DNA of 18,360 nt from an uncultured Neisseriaceae bacterium (lineage in GTDB: Bacteria; Pseudomonadota; Gammaproteobacteria; Burkholderiales; UBA11063), in contig CALFYC010000171.1 in assembly GCA_937952895.1 (NCBI GenBank), positions 1-18,360 on the forward strand, read 5' to 3'. Each line of letters opens with the position of its first letter. Position 1 is the stretch's first letter. Under the pieces are notes generated by a model. It was not told the DNA's origin. It searched no databases and saw only the letters and a program-made list of their open reading frames with translations. Positions 1 through 7,983 of the stretch are shown here, piece after piece. Made by a program: the position numbers and the translations under genes.

Positions 1-120
1 AAACCACATTATAGATGCCCAAAACCTATGACTGAAAGGTATATTAAACCGTTCCCTAAAAATCTGAATCTTAACTGTGCTGATAGAAAAATACTTTTTC
101 TGAATCAAAGTCATAAATAG
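1..120 (+). CDS. Possible C-terminal end of a gene entering from the left (unrecognised)
   Basis: Frame 1 is open from the first base to a TAG at 118-120, giving 39 residues that end in LFLNQSHK and contain two cysteines and several Pro and Lys. The other two plus-strand frames stop within about 30 bases. A strong palindromic terminator follows at 146-179, as expected if a gene converges here with the lipoprotein gene at 200-973. The mirrored minus-strand frame is also open, and 39 codons is short for an AT-rich genome, so this could be chance. I do not recognise the residues and propose no function. Confidence 0.35.
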   Translation, partial: KPHYRCPKPMTERYIKPFPKNLNLNCADRKILFLNQSHK

Positions 121-145
121 TTTAATCCGTAAAGAAATCTATATG

Positions 146-179
146 TTAGAAAGGCCTTGATTAATCAAGGCCTTTCTAA
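146..179. terminator. Perfect 34-bp palindrome, probable bidirectional terminator
   Basis: Seventeen-base arms pair perfectly around a central TTAA (161-164). The GC-rich part of the stem is AAGGCCTTGA with its complement. Each arm ends in TTTCTAA when read outward, giving a short U-rich 3' side in both directions, although there is no long T-run. It lies 20 bases past the stop of the minus-strand lipoprotein gene and 25 bases past the possible plus-strand stop at 120, which fits a shared terminator between convergent genes. Confidence 0.75.
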
Positions 180-199
180 ATTAAAACTCAACTCTTCGT

Positions 200-973
200 T
201 TAGTTTGAAGATCCTGAAATAGTAAATGTAGCAATTGCTGTAGTATAACCAGAAGCTGTTGCTGTATAAGTCTCAGTTCCAGACCAGTTTGCAGGCTCGA
301 TACTTATAATTGGGCAAGTATTTGATTCTGTAGATAAATTGCATACAGTAACAGCCCCTTGGTTATTAGTAACAGTTATTCCAACACTCGAAACATTTCT
401 ACTATTGTCCAAACTTAATAATCCAACATAAGAACCAAGCACAGAGAGTGATCCACTTGTTGGTGTAATATTAATCACTCCACTTTCAAAAGATTCAGCA
501 CTATTTGGTGCAACTGTTAAATTAATTGGTATTAGTTGAGTAACTACACCTGTTGCTGCAGAAGTTACCGAAGCTTTAATAATATACTGTGCACTTTCAG
601 TTAAAGTTGACTCATTATCTTGAACAATAATTGAACATGAAACATTGTTACTACTTAAAATATTCATTGAACAATTTGCAGGAACTGTAGTAACTGAAAC
701 AATCGAACTTTCAATTGGACTTTCATTTTGATTTACAACCGAAAACGAAGCATTAAAATTAGTTATAGTCTTTGAACCTGAATCTCCAAATAAAAGAATT
801 GCGGCTGAAGTTGTACTCTCTGCAACAAGATTTAAACTATGATCGGATAAAACCACATATAAACCATCAGCAACACTTGCTCCACCAGAAACTGTAGTGG
901 CACCTAAACCACAACCGGCTAAAAGAGTACTAATGAATGAAAATAAAGTAATATTTTTAAGAAATTTAGCCAT
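200..973 (-). CDS. Two-domain lipoprotein of unknown function
   Basis: The 257-residue product starts with a lipoprotein signal peptide: FLK n-region, hydrophobic stretch, and lipobox LAGC with the lipidated cysteine at residue 21. Gly at +2 argues for sorting to the outer membrane. The mature part is rich in Ser, Thr, Asn and Val with alternating beta-strand character and looks like two tandem beta-sandwich domains, about residues 39-155 and 165-254. Each domain carries one cysteine pair (C101/C113 and C211/C220) that could form a disulfide after export. I recognise no named family; bacterial Ig-like folds are the nearest impression. The ATG at 973 has a good GAGGAA ribosome site, and an extended -10 promoter lies 43-51 bases upstream. 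The gene appears to be monocistronic, with its own promoter and terminator. Confidence 0.8.
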   Translation of the reverse strand: MAKFLKNITLFSFISTLLAGCGLGATTVSGGASVADGLYVVLSDHSLNLVAESTTSAAILLFGDSGSKTITNFNASFSVVNQNESPIESSIVSVTTVPANCSMNILSSNNVSCSIIVQDNESTLTESAQYIIKASVTSAATGVVTQLIPINLTVAPNSAESFESGVINITPTSGSLSVLGSYVGLLSLDNSRNVSSVGITVTNNQGAVTVCNLSTESNTCPIISIEPANWSGTETYTATASGYTTAIATFTISGSSN

Positions 974-1015
974 GTTAAAATTTTCCTCAAGCCTAAAATA
1001 GATAATTAAAAAATC

Positions 1016-1024
1016 ATTATATCA
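1016..1024 (-). promoter_or_regulatory. Extended -10 promoter of the lipoprotein gene
   Basis: Read on the minus strand this is TGATATAAT, a perfect TATAAT hexamer preceded by the TGn extension that can replace a strong -35. It lies 43-51 bases before the ATG at 973. The only -35 candidate at 17-bp spacing (1039-1044) is weak. Confidence 0.5.
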
Positions 1025-1135
1025 TATATGCAGTAAGTTATTTAATATATAGTAACTAAAAATTTAGTGTATACAATTAATTTAATTTCAGAAGTAATGT
1101 ATAGATAAAATATTTAGAATGATTTGATCATATTA

Positions 1136-2521
1136 CTAAATCACTTTAGAATAACGTTTATTCCCCGTTTGAATATAATACTTATCAAATATAACTGCAA
1201 TATTACGAATTAAGAATCTACCCTTGGTAGTTACTGATAATAAATCATCATTTAATAGAACTAGACCGATTTCAACTAAATCATTTAATTTTATAAGGTT
1301 TGATGCAAAGTACTTCTTAAAGTCTATCTTATATTTATCACTAATAAGATTAAAATCAAGTTCAAATTTACACATAATATCACTAATTACATCTCTGCGA
1401 ATTACATCATCTTGATCTAATAAAACCCCACGAAAAATTGGCAATTGTCCATTATCCAAACTTGAATAATAACTATCTAAATCCTTAATGTTTTGATAAT
1501 AACTATTATTAAGCATTCCAATTGAAGAGACACCAAATGACAACATATTCGTGTCCGCAAAAGTTGAATACCCCTGAAAATTTCGCTGTAAAGTTCCATT
1601 ATTCAAAGCTTTAGCTAATTCATCATCTGGTACTGCAAAATGGTCCATACCAATAAATTGATAACCAGATTGAGATAATTTAGCTACACTCATCTGCAAA
1701 ATATCTAATTTCTCAGAACTGGTAGGTAGATCCTCTTCTTTAATACGTGTTTGTGGCATAAAAACATTCGGAATATGTGCATAATTAAACAAAGCTAATC
1801 GTTCGGGCTTCATTGTTAAAACCATATCTAGGGTTTCATTAAATGTATCTACAGTTTGAAATGGCAAACCATAAATTAAATCAACATTAGTAGAATTAAA
1901 ACCAAGTTCTCTGGCACTATCTAAAATTAATTTACTATCTTCATATGATTGAATTCGATTTACGGTCTTTTGCACTTTTGAATTAAAATCTTGTAATCCA
2001 ATTGAAATGCGTGTAAAACGATTCTTTTTTAAATTTTTAATAAAATCAATACCAGTATGTCTTGGGTCAATTTCCATCGCAATTTCATAAGCATTATCTA
2101 AATTAAAATATCTATTGATAATTAACATAACTTGATCAAGTTCATCTAATGACATCCAAGAGGGAGAACCTCCGCCAAAGTGTAACTGAACCACATCCAG
2201 TTTACGTCCAATAAGATTATAATATAATTTAATTTCAGTTTCTAAGTATGATAAATATTTTTTAATGTTGGTGCGATCATTGGTAATGACCTTATTACAT
2301 GCACAATATAAACACAAAGTATTACAAAATGGTATATGAATATATAATGAAATAGGTGTTTGTATATCTTTTTGTATAAAAGCTTTTATCTGCTTAAGTT
2401 GCTCTTCTCGATTAAAATCTAAATTAAACCTATCGGCGGTTGGATATGAAGTATAACGCGGAGCATTGGTTTGGAATTTTTGAATTATTTCGCGATCAAA
2501 ATCAATTTTGTTAAATTTCAT
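1136..2521 (-). CDS. hemN: Oxygen-independent coproporphyrinogen III oxidase (radical SAM)
   Basis: HemN converts coproporphyrinogen III to protoporphyrinogen IX by two radical-SAM oxidative decarboxylations, the anaerobic step of haem synthesis in the cytoplasm. The protein has 461 residues, close to the usual ~457. The N-terminal RYTSYPTADRF and the cluster motif C66-x3-C70-x2-C73-x-C75 after YIHIPF are the HemN hallmark (plain radical SAM proteins lack the fourth Cys). The SAM-binding GGGSP is at 116-120, followed by EIDPRHT, SIGLQDF (173-179) and DLIYGLP. The RNFQGYST motif lies in the C-terminal half, as in true HemN rather than the shorter HemW. It is last in the minus-strand operon, 15 bases after lolB. 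The ATG at 2521 has only a moderate upstream site (AAGGTA about 12 bases away). I see no clear hairpin terminator after it. Confidence 0.95.
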   Translation of the reverse strand: MKFNKIDFDREIIQKFQTNAPRYTSYPTADRFNLDFNREEQLKQIKAFIQKDIQTPISLYIHIPFCNTLCLYCACNKVITNDRTNIKKYLSYLETEIKLYYNLIGRKLDVVQLHFGGGSPSWMSLDELDQVMLIINRYFNLDNAYEIAMEIDPRHTGIDFIKNLKKNRFTRISIGLQDFNSKVQKTVNRIQSYEDSKLILDSARELGFNSTNVDLIYGLPFQTVDTFNETLDMVLTMKPERLALFNYAHIPNVFMPQTRIKEEDLPTSSEKLDILQMSVAKLSQSGYQFIGMDHFAVPDDELAKALNNGTLQRNFQGYSTFADTNMLSFGVSSIGMLNNSYYQNIKDLDSYYSSLDNGQLPIFRGVLLDQDDVIRRDVISDIMCKFELDFNLISDKYKIDFKKYFASNLIKLNDLVEIGLVLLNDDLLSVTTKGRFLIRNIAVIFDKYYIQTGNKRYSKVI

Positions 2522-2536
2522 ATTTATATAAATACC

Positions 2537-3127
2537 TTACCACTCTATCAGTAATTTCACACTTAAGTCACCCTTAATTATCTGAATGATCTTAGGGTGA
2601 GATTTATCTTGCCAATCTAAATAACTAATTGTCCATCCCATCTGTACAAATCCATTATCAAGAGTTTTTGTAACTGGCAGATTAGGTAACTCTAACCCTT
2701 GAATCCAATAATGTAAATATGCAAGTGGTAAAGTAAACCCCAAGCGTTCCTCCATCATATCATCTAAATCTTCTCCTGTATAGCTGTCATCTTCATCAGT
2801 AAGGGTCGCAATACCACTTTCTAATGTTATCTTAGCTACAGTCTGACCAAGAGGAGTATTAAAATCTAATTCCTCAAAACTTTCCATTTTGCGCCAAGTA
2901 AAATTACCATATTGGTTCTTTTGAGGCGATTTAATCGAAAAACGTCCGGATATATCAAAATCTTTATCAATTATTGTTGGGCGGCTATATTTTATTTGAG
3001 TATTAGTTGTTGAATCATAAAACAAAGCACATGAAGTGAGCCCCATACCACAAATAACCACAATTAATGTCTGTAATATTAATAACTTATTAACAAATGG
3101 ATTACTTAGTTTACTATTAATTTTCAT
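2537..3127 (-). CDS. lolB: Outer-membrane lipoprotein receptor LolB
   Basis: LolB accepts lipoproteins from the periplasmic carrier LolA and inserts them into the outer membrane. I chose the ATG at 3127, which gives 196 residues, a basic start (MKINSK) and lipobox LTSC with the lipidated cysteine at residue 33. It starts one base after the upstream TPR gene's stop. An alternative ATG at 3148 adds seven residues and overlaps that gene by 20 bases. Neither start has a convincing ribosome site, so coupling to upstream translation is likely. Family-like features are DISGRFSIK at the mature N-terminus, a GNFTWR strand, the PLGQTVAKI strand and the LPLAYLHYWIQGLELPN region. Length and position directly after a TPR lipoprotein gene match betaproteobacterial lolB loci. 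Sequence identity to well-known LolB proteins looks low, so the call rests on pattern plus context. Confidence 0.85.
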   Translation of the reverse strand: MKINSKLSNPFVNKLLILQTLIVVICGMGLTSCALFYDSTTNTQIKYSRPTIIDKDFDISGRFSIKSPQKNQYGNFTWRKMESFEELDFNTPLGQTVAKITLESGIATLTDEDDSYTGEDLDDMMEERLGFTLPLAYLHYWIQGLELPNLPVTKTLDNGFVQMGWTISYLDWQDKSHPKIIQIIKGDLSVKLLIEW

Positions 3128-3128
3128 A

Positions 3129-4964
3129 TTAGTTAACGGAAATACCATATTTTGTGTGGATTAATAACAAAATGGCTTTTCTTAAAATATCTTGCTTTAA
3201 CCGACGCTCCTGAACCTGTTTATCTAAAATAACTATTTGACTTGCAAGCTCTGGTTTGTGTAACGCATGATAGACTGTTTGCAAATGTGCACCTGTTTCA
3301 GGATTTCCGGTTGCAATATATGCATCATTTAAATAGACCGCAGCTTGAGCATAATGGCCTAAGCGATAATAAGTCCATCCGATTGTATCAAGAACCATTG
3401 GATCAAGCGGTGCCAATTCAAAAGCTTTATCCGCATACTTTTTAGCTGCCTTATAGTCACGAGTCTGATTAGCATAAACATATGCAATATCATTATAGCC
3501 AAATGGATCTTCAGGTGCTAATTTAATATACTCTTTGTATAAGCTAATTGCTAAAGTAGTTTGCTTAGTTAATGAAGCTAGAGATGCATATTGATATAAA
3601 TAGTGTTTCTCTTTTGTATATTGTGGATAATTGGTCTTTATTAATTGAAATGCTTTTGATTCTTCATCAGATGCTAAATAAAAAGAACTTTTTAATAAAA
3701 TTGTTTGCTCTTGAGTAAAATTCGCAGTTTTAGCAATTACCTCAATTTGTTTATCGGCATTAGCATAGTCTTTAACCATTAAATAATCTTTAATTAACAT
3801 TAAAACCGCGACAGAAGATAAATATGAATTGCTATCTACTACTTGTTTATAATACTGAATGGCCATTATATAATTATTTTGATTATCATAAATTGTTGCA
3901 ATTAAAATACCTGCGGCATTAGTTACCGAAATATCATCACTTGATTTATACTGAGTTAAATATTGATTGGCTTTTACATAATCCCCATCATAAGCCTCAG
4001 TAATTCCAATACCTAATAATGCATTATTTTTCTTAGTTATAGATTCAGAAGTCAAATCAGGAGTAAAATATTGTCTAAGCTTTGTCGTTTGATTAGTTTT
4101 GAATAATGCGCCAACATAAATATTTTCAGCTAAAGGGTCTTTTAATAGATCTGGATGCAAGTCAACTAATTTTATAATCAACGCATTATTACTCCTCCCC
4201 AAGATTGCAGATATCCAATAAAATGAAACTTGCCAATTTGGATAATGTGAATGAATAAAACTAAACTCTTTAATCAATTGCGTCTCATTATTAGCTAATG
4301 CATAACTAATTGCAGCTAATAAACTGGCTTCAGGATAATTTCTATAAGTATTGTCAATATAATTTCCATATTGACTCAAAGTATCATTTTCAGCCATATC
4401 ATTACTAAAATTATCAACTAAAATAGAGCTAATAAACAATAGGATAGCACGAGCATTGGCTTTGTTACTGGTCAATAAAAAATCTGTATTAGTTTTTGCT
4501 AATTGCCAATTATTATGACTTAAAGCAATTTTAATTTGAAATAGTTTAGCCAATTTTGAATCAGGGTCAACCTGAATAAATAAACTAGTCATATCCGATA
4601 ATTGCTTAGTTTGTTCAGGAGTTGCACTAATATGTTCTAAACAAATAATAGTTTTATAAATTATCCGTGGATCTTTGTATTTAAGTGCTAAATCGTAAAA
4701 AAATCCATATGCTTTGGCATACTCACCTTGATTGAAATACAAATTAGCTTGTACTAATTTTGATAAATCCTCACCATTTAAGCTTGCTTTAGGAATTTTA
4801 TTTTGATCAAAATCCTGAAGAACATCTGCAAAATCAACAGCATTATCAATATTTGTTTGATAATTCTTCGTATCAAACTCTTTTGCATCATAATTTGCCG
4901 ATTCAGTAGTAGCACAACTAATGCAAAAACAAGCAATTAGAAGTGTAAAAATTTTCTTGAACAT
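3129..4964 (-). CDS. TPR-repeat lipoprotein
   Basis: This is a 611-residue exported tetratricopeptide-repeat protein. The N-terminus (MFKKIFTLLIACFCISC) is a signal peptide. The best lipidation site is C17, though its -3 residue is an unusual Cys. Helical repeats run through most of the chain. The clearest canonical TPR units are near the C-terminus, where Y-x-D-IAYVYA, A-KYADKAFELAP and GWTYYRLGHYAQA appear in register (about residues 490-560). In betaproteobacteria such a protein commonly precedes lolB next to mutM; its biochemical role is not settled, and envelope assembly or scaffolding is inference. It is first in an operon with lolB and hemN and is divergent from mutM. The ATG at 4964 has a modest AGG site about 8 bases upstream, and a promoter lies at 4987-5014. 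Confidence 0.85.
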   Translation of the reverse strand: MFKKIFTLLIACFCISCATTESANYDAKEFDTKNYQTNIDNAVDFADVLQDFDQNKIPKASLNGEDLSKLVQANLYFNQGEYAKAYGFFYDLALKYKDPRIIYKTIICLEHISATPEQTKQLSDMTSLFIQVDPDSKLAKLFQIKIALSHNNWQLAKTNTDFLLTSNKANARAILLFISSILVDNFSNDMAENDTLSQYGNYIDNTYRNYPEASLLAAISYALANNETQLIKEFSFIHSHYPNWQVSFYWISAILGRSNNALIIKLVDLHPDLLKDPLAENIYVGALFKTNQTTKLRQYFTPDLTSESITKKNNALLGIGITEAYDGDYVKANQYLTQYKSSDDISVTNAAGILIATIYDNQNNYIMAIQYYKQVVDSNSYLSSVAVLMLIKDYLMVKDYANADKQIEVIAKTANFTQEQTILLKSSFYLASDEESKAFQLIKTNYPQYTKEKHYLYQYASLASLTKQTTLAISLYKEYIKLAPEDPFGYNDIAYVYANQTRDYKAAKKYADKAFELAPLDPMVLDTIGWTYYRLGHYAQAAVYLNDAYIATGNPETGAHLQTVYHALHKPELASQIVILDKQVQERRLKQDILRKAILLLIHTKYGISVN

Positions 4965-4986
4965 AGGGAATTACCTAGCTTAATAT

Positions 4987-5014
4987 GTTATAATCTGGAG
5001 AAACTATAATCAAA
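4987..5014 (-). promoter_or_regulatory. Probable promoter of the TPR-lolB-hemN operon
   Basis: On the minus strand TTTGAT (5014-5009) is followed after 16 bases by TATAAC (4992-4987). The start of transcription would fall about 15 bases before the ATG at 4964, leaving a short leader. The -10 matches 5 of 6 consensus bases, but in AT-rich DNA such pairs are common. Confidence 0.45.
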
Positions 5015-5151
5015 AAATAGTTTATTTATCTGATATTAATCTCTTATAAATACGTTATTTTAACATTTTATTGGTATTAAATACTAGTGCCTTAATACGA
5101 TAAATTTTTAGTTTTACATGATCAGTAAAATTAGATGAATGGGGATCTTTT

Positions 5152-5961
5152 ATGCCTGAACTACCTGAAGTTGAAACTGTCAAACGCGGAATTCAAATTT
5201 TATCTAAACAAAAGATAACTGATTTAGTTATTCGTAATTTTAGTTTACGTTATCCCATCACCAAAGCATTAATTACCAATACAGTTAATAAAACTATTGT
5301 AAATATTACCCGAAAAGCCAAATATTTAATTATTGAATTAAATCCCTCGGGATATATTATTTTACATCTTGGAATGTCTGGAAAACTGAGTTTAGCAAAT
5401 AAAAACACATCTCTAATTAAACATGATCATGTTGATTTTGTGTTTAACGAAATACTATTACGCTATAACGATCCAAGACGTTTTGGTTGCATTATCTATA
5501 CTGAAAGTTTAGATGATCATCCACTATTAAAAAATCTTGGACCTGAACCATTAGAAGATGAATTTAATGACAAATACCTATTAAAACAATTAGCCAAGAA
5601 GAAAAGCTCAATTAAACAATTAATTATGGATAATCATATTGTTGTAGGAGTAGGTAATATTTATGCCTGTGAAGCTTTATTTTTAGCTAAAATTTCCCCC
5701 ATAAGAAGAGGTGAATCAATTACTAAATCTGAGGCTAAACGTTTAACTGAAACTATTAAAGAAGTCCTCAGTTTAGCAATCAAATTAGGTGGAAGTTCAT
5801 TACGTGACTATAAGAAAGCTGATGGTAATTTAGGGTATTTTCAAAATGTGCATAATGTTTATGGTAAAGCTGGCACAGAATGTAGAATATGTAATAGCAT
5901 TATTCTTGAAAAACGCCTTGGTCAACGTAATAGTTTTTTCTGTAGCACTTGCCAAAAATAA
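5152..5961 (+). CDS. mutM: Formamidopyrimidine-DNA glycosylase
   Basis: Fpg/MutM excises 8-oxoguanine and ring-opened purines from DNA and nicks the abasic site by beta/delta elimination. The 269-residue length is standard. The catalytic N-terminus MPELPEVETVKRG is intact: Pro2 becomes the Schiff-base nucleophile after Met removal, and Glu3 assists. Lys57 lies in RKAKYLI, and HLGMSGKL follows. The helix-two-turn-helix region includes VVGVGNIYACEALF. The C-terminal zinc finger has Cys244, Cys247, Cys264 and Cys267, with the DNA-binding Arg259 between the pairs. No substitution of key residues is visible. The ATG has a GGGGA ribosome site 7 bases upstream. The gene is divergent from the TPR-lolB operon, a recurrent betaproteobacterial arrangement. 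Confidence 0.97.
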   Translation: MPELPEVETVKRGIQILSKQKITDLVIRNFSLRYPITKALITNTVNKTIVNITRKAKYLIIELNPSGYIILHLGMSGKLSLANKNTSLIKHDHVDFVFNEILLRYNDPRRFGCIIYTESLDDHPLLKNLGPEPLEDEFNDKYLLKQLAKKKSSIKQLIMDNHIVVGVGNIYACEALFLAKISPIRRGESITKSEAKRLTETIKEVLSLAIKLGGSSLRDYKKADGNLGYFQNVHNVYGKAGTECRICNSIILEKRLGQRNSFFCSTCQK

Positions 5962-5991
5962 CATGTTAGCTATGCATTATCTACTAATTCT

Positions 5992-6729
5992 TTAAACGTG
6001 TTCAATTAAAAATGCATCTTTGTATATATGATAAGACGCAATATTAACGATTGAATAAAAAATCAAACTTAGGATTGATAAAATAACACAACCTAAAATT
6101 AATAGACCAAATTCAAAACCGTACCCAATTTTTATCATTTGACTAATTAAAGCCATAACACCAATTCCCAGCACAACGACAATGGCAGATAACAAAACTG
6201 CATATAAAAACCAAGTTAGAAGATTATATAATCCAACTTTTAAACTTAAACGCATAGCCGCAAGTGGGCCTATATTATTAAAAGCACAAATAACTGGAGA
6301 AATCCACATTGCCATATTTACAGTAACCATAAAAACAATTAGCACTACCGAAATAAATATTTTCTGGGCAAGGCTTGCACTATTACCTAAATCAACTAAT
6401 AATAATACCAAACTCAATAAAGAGCAAAATAAATTGATCAGCATTAATAAAATCAGATTTTTATTAAGTAACAACTTTTTAAAAGTATTAATTACACCAT
6501 TTCTTTTTTGAGTATCTACCTGACTTGCAAGATCTGCAAACCCCGCAATAAACATTGGAGAAACTAACCCGCCTATTCGTAGATAAGAACAAATTACCAT
6601 AGTTACTATTTGACCGAAGGTCAAAGCAATAAATTGTAACGGCATCTCTCTAAAAGTTATAAAGGCCAATTTAAACCAATCATAACTTGCTGATGCAGGA
6701 ATATTTTTATTAATTTTAAGTTGTTGCAT
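5992..6729 (-). CDS. Polytopic inner-membrane protein, BPSS1780-like
   Basis: This 245-residue protein has a short cytosolic N-terminus with the pattern A-SYDWFKLAFITFREMPLQFIALT, resembling betaproteobacterial BPSS1780-family proteins in which a Trp-containing amphipathic start precedes the first membrane span. About six hydrophobic segments follow (near residues 31-50, 52-66, 90-112, 122-148, 165-195 and 200-232), with few charges between them. The function of that family is not established and I assign none. It converges with mutM across a 30-base gap in which I see no hairpin. The ATG at 6729 has an AAGGAC site that lies partly inside a 17-base inverted repeat (6737-6753). The family call is from memory of the pattern; that it is a membrane protein is certain. 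Confidence 0.75.
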   Translation of the reverse strand: MQQLKINKNIPASASYDWFKLAFITFREMPLQFIALTFGQIVTMVICSYLRIGGLVSPMFIAGFADLASQVDTQKRNGVINTFKKLLLNKNLILLMLINLFCSLLSLVLLLVDLGNSASLAQKIFISVVLIVFMVTVNMAMWISPVICAFNNIGPLAAMRLSLKVGLYNLLTWFLYAVLLSAIVVVLGIGVMALISQMIKIGYGFEFGLLILGCVILSILSLIFYSIVNIASYHIYKDAFLIEHV

Positions 6730-6736
6730 AATTTGT

Positions 6737-6753
6737 CCTTATATTATATAAGG
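6737..6753. repeat. Short inverted repeat over the ribosome site of the 5992-6729 gene
   Basis: CCTTATA and TATAAGG are separated by TTA. On the minus strand the right side of this hairpin supplies the AAGG of the ribosome site just before the ATG at 6729. It could mask the site in mRNA or act as a DNA operator. The stem is only 7 bp and AT-rich. Confidence 0.4.
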
Positions 6754-6862
6754 TCAGATTTTAACATATTAATGAACTTCAAATCTTACCATTACATGTT
6801 CTTATAGGCAAGAATATCTCGGCTTATACTATAAGAATAAAAAAATTATATCTAAAAATATA

Positions 6863-6891
6863 TTGCATGGCATCTTTATATAGACTAAAAT
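6863..6891 (+). promoter_or_regulatory. Candidate sigma70 promoter for the aldolase gene
   Basis: TTGCAT (6863-6868) and TAAAAT (6886-6891) are spaced by 17 bases and lie about 50 bases upstream of the start codon. The -10 matches 5 of 6 positions; the -35 matches only its first three. Confidence 0.4.
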
Positions 6892-6940
6892 ATCTCCCAA
6901 TTAACCTTATACAATTATTTAATAAGTTGGAGATTTGATA

Positions 6941-7981
6941 ATGGCCTTAGTTTCTTTAAGACAAGTTTTAGATCATGCAGCGGAACATACTTATGGGGTT
7001 CCTGCATTTAACGTAAATAATCTAGAACAAGTTCAAGCTATAATGGAAGCAGCCAATATCACAAATTCTCCAGTAATTCTCCAAGCATCCGCCGGGGCTC
7101 GTAAATATGCAGGCTCAGATTTCCTACATCATTTAATTTTAGGAGCTATAGCCGAATACCCACATATTCCAGTTGTAATGCACCAAGACCATGGAGCATC
7201 TCCAGCCATATGTATTCAAGCAATTCAATTAGGCTTTTCTTCAGTAATGATGGATGGCTCTTTAATGACGGATGGAAAAACCCCAAGTAGCTATGAATAC
7301 AACGTTGAAGTAACTAGAGATGTTACTAAATTAGCTCACTCTGTTGGAGTATCGGTTGAAGGTGAGCTTGGATGCCTTGGCTCACTAGAAACTGGCCATG
7401 GCGATCAAGAAGATGGTCATGGATTTGATGGAACTTTATCTAAAGAGCAATTATTAACCAATCCTATTCAAGCTTTGGATTTTGTTAAGGAAACTAATGT
7501 TGATGCATTAGCCATCGCCATTGGAACCTCACACGGAGCATATAAATTTACAAAACAGCCAACTGGTGATATTTTAGCCATTGATCAAGTAAAAAAAATC
7601 CATGAAGCAATACCCAATACTCATTTAGTTATGCATGGTTCAAGCTCAGTTCCACAAGATTGGCTTGAAATAATTCGCGACAATGGTGGTACAATTAAAG
7701 AAACTTATGGAGTTCCAGTTGCAGAAATTCAAATAGCAATTAAACATGGTGTGCGTAAGATTAACATTGATACTGATATACGTTTAGCTATGACTGGGGC
7801 CATTCGTAAATATTTCAATGAGCATCCAGATCATTTTGACCCAAGACAATATTTAACTGCGGCAAGAACAGCAGCAAAACAAATCTGCATAGATCGTTAT
7901 CAGGAATTTGGATGTGCTGGAAATGCGAGTAAAATAAAACCACTCAAATTAAGTCAGATGATAAGTCAATATAAAAACTAA
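6941..7981 (+). CDS. fba: Class II fructose-bisphosphate aldolase
   Basis: This zinc enzyme cleaves fructose 1,6-bisphosphate to DHAP and glyceraldehyde 3-phosphate, or makes it in gluconeogenesis. From the ATG at 6941 it has 346 residues. That start has GGAGA 7 bases upstream; an in-frame TTG six bases earlier is not preferred. Visible active-site signatures are VVMHQDHGAS with Asp83 and zinc ligand His84, DGSLMTDGKTPSSYEYN (106-121), the VEGELG segment (139-144), TSHGAYKF with His198, VMHGSSSVP with zinc ligand His232, and NIDTDIRLA (275-283). Length and sequence match the longer ~345-residue bacterial subtype, often named the Calvin-cycle subtype, which many betaproteobacteria use in ordinary glycolysis. 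No other carbon-fixation gene is in the window. Its stop lies two bases from the convergent recQ stop. Confidence 0.96.
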   Translation: MALVSLRQVLDHAAEHTYGVPAFNVNNLEQVQAIMEAANITNSPVILQASAGARKYAGSDFLHHLILGAIAEYPHIPVVMHQDHGASPAICIQAIQLGFSSVMMDGSLMTDGKTPSSYEYNVEVTRDVTKLAHSVGVSVEGELGCLGSLETGHGDQEDGHGFDGTLSKEQLLTNPIQALDFVKETNVDALAIAIGTSHGAYKFTKQPTGDILAIDQVKKIHEAIPNTHLVMHGSSSVPQDWLEIIRDNGGTIKETYGVPVAEIQIAIKHGVRKINIDTDIRLAMTGAIRKYFNEHPDHFDPRQYLTAARTAAKQICIDRYQEFGCAGNASKIKPLKLSQMISQYKN

Positions 7982-7983
7982 TT

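Noticed and set aside
1224..1415. Plus-strand open frame inside hemN
   Set aside because: It is a Ser/Ile-rich shadow antisense to conserved HemN sequence.
6182..6511. Plus-strand 109-codon frame inside the BPSS1780-like gene
   Set aside because: It is antisense to a membrane-protein frame, where open mirror frames are common, and has no promoter or ribosome site.
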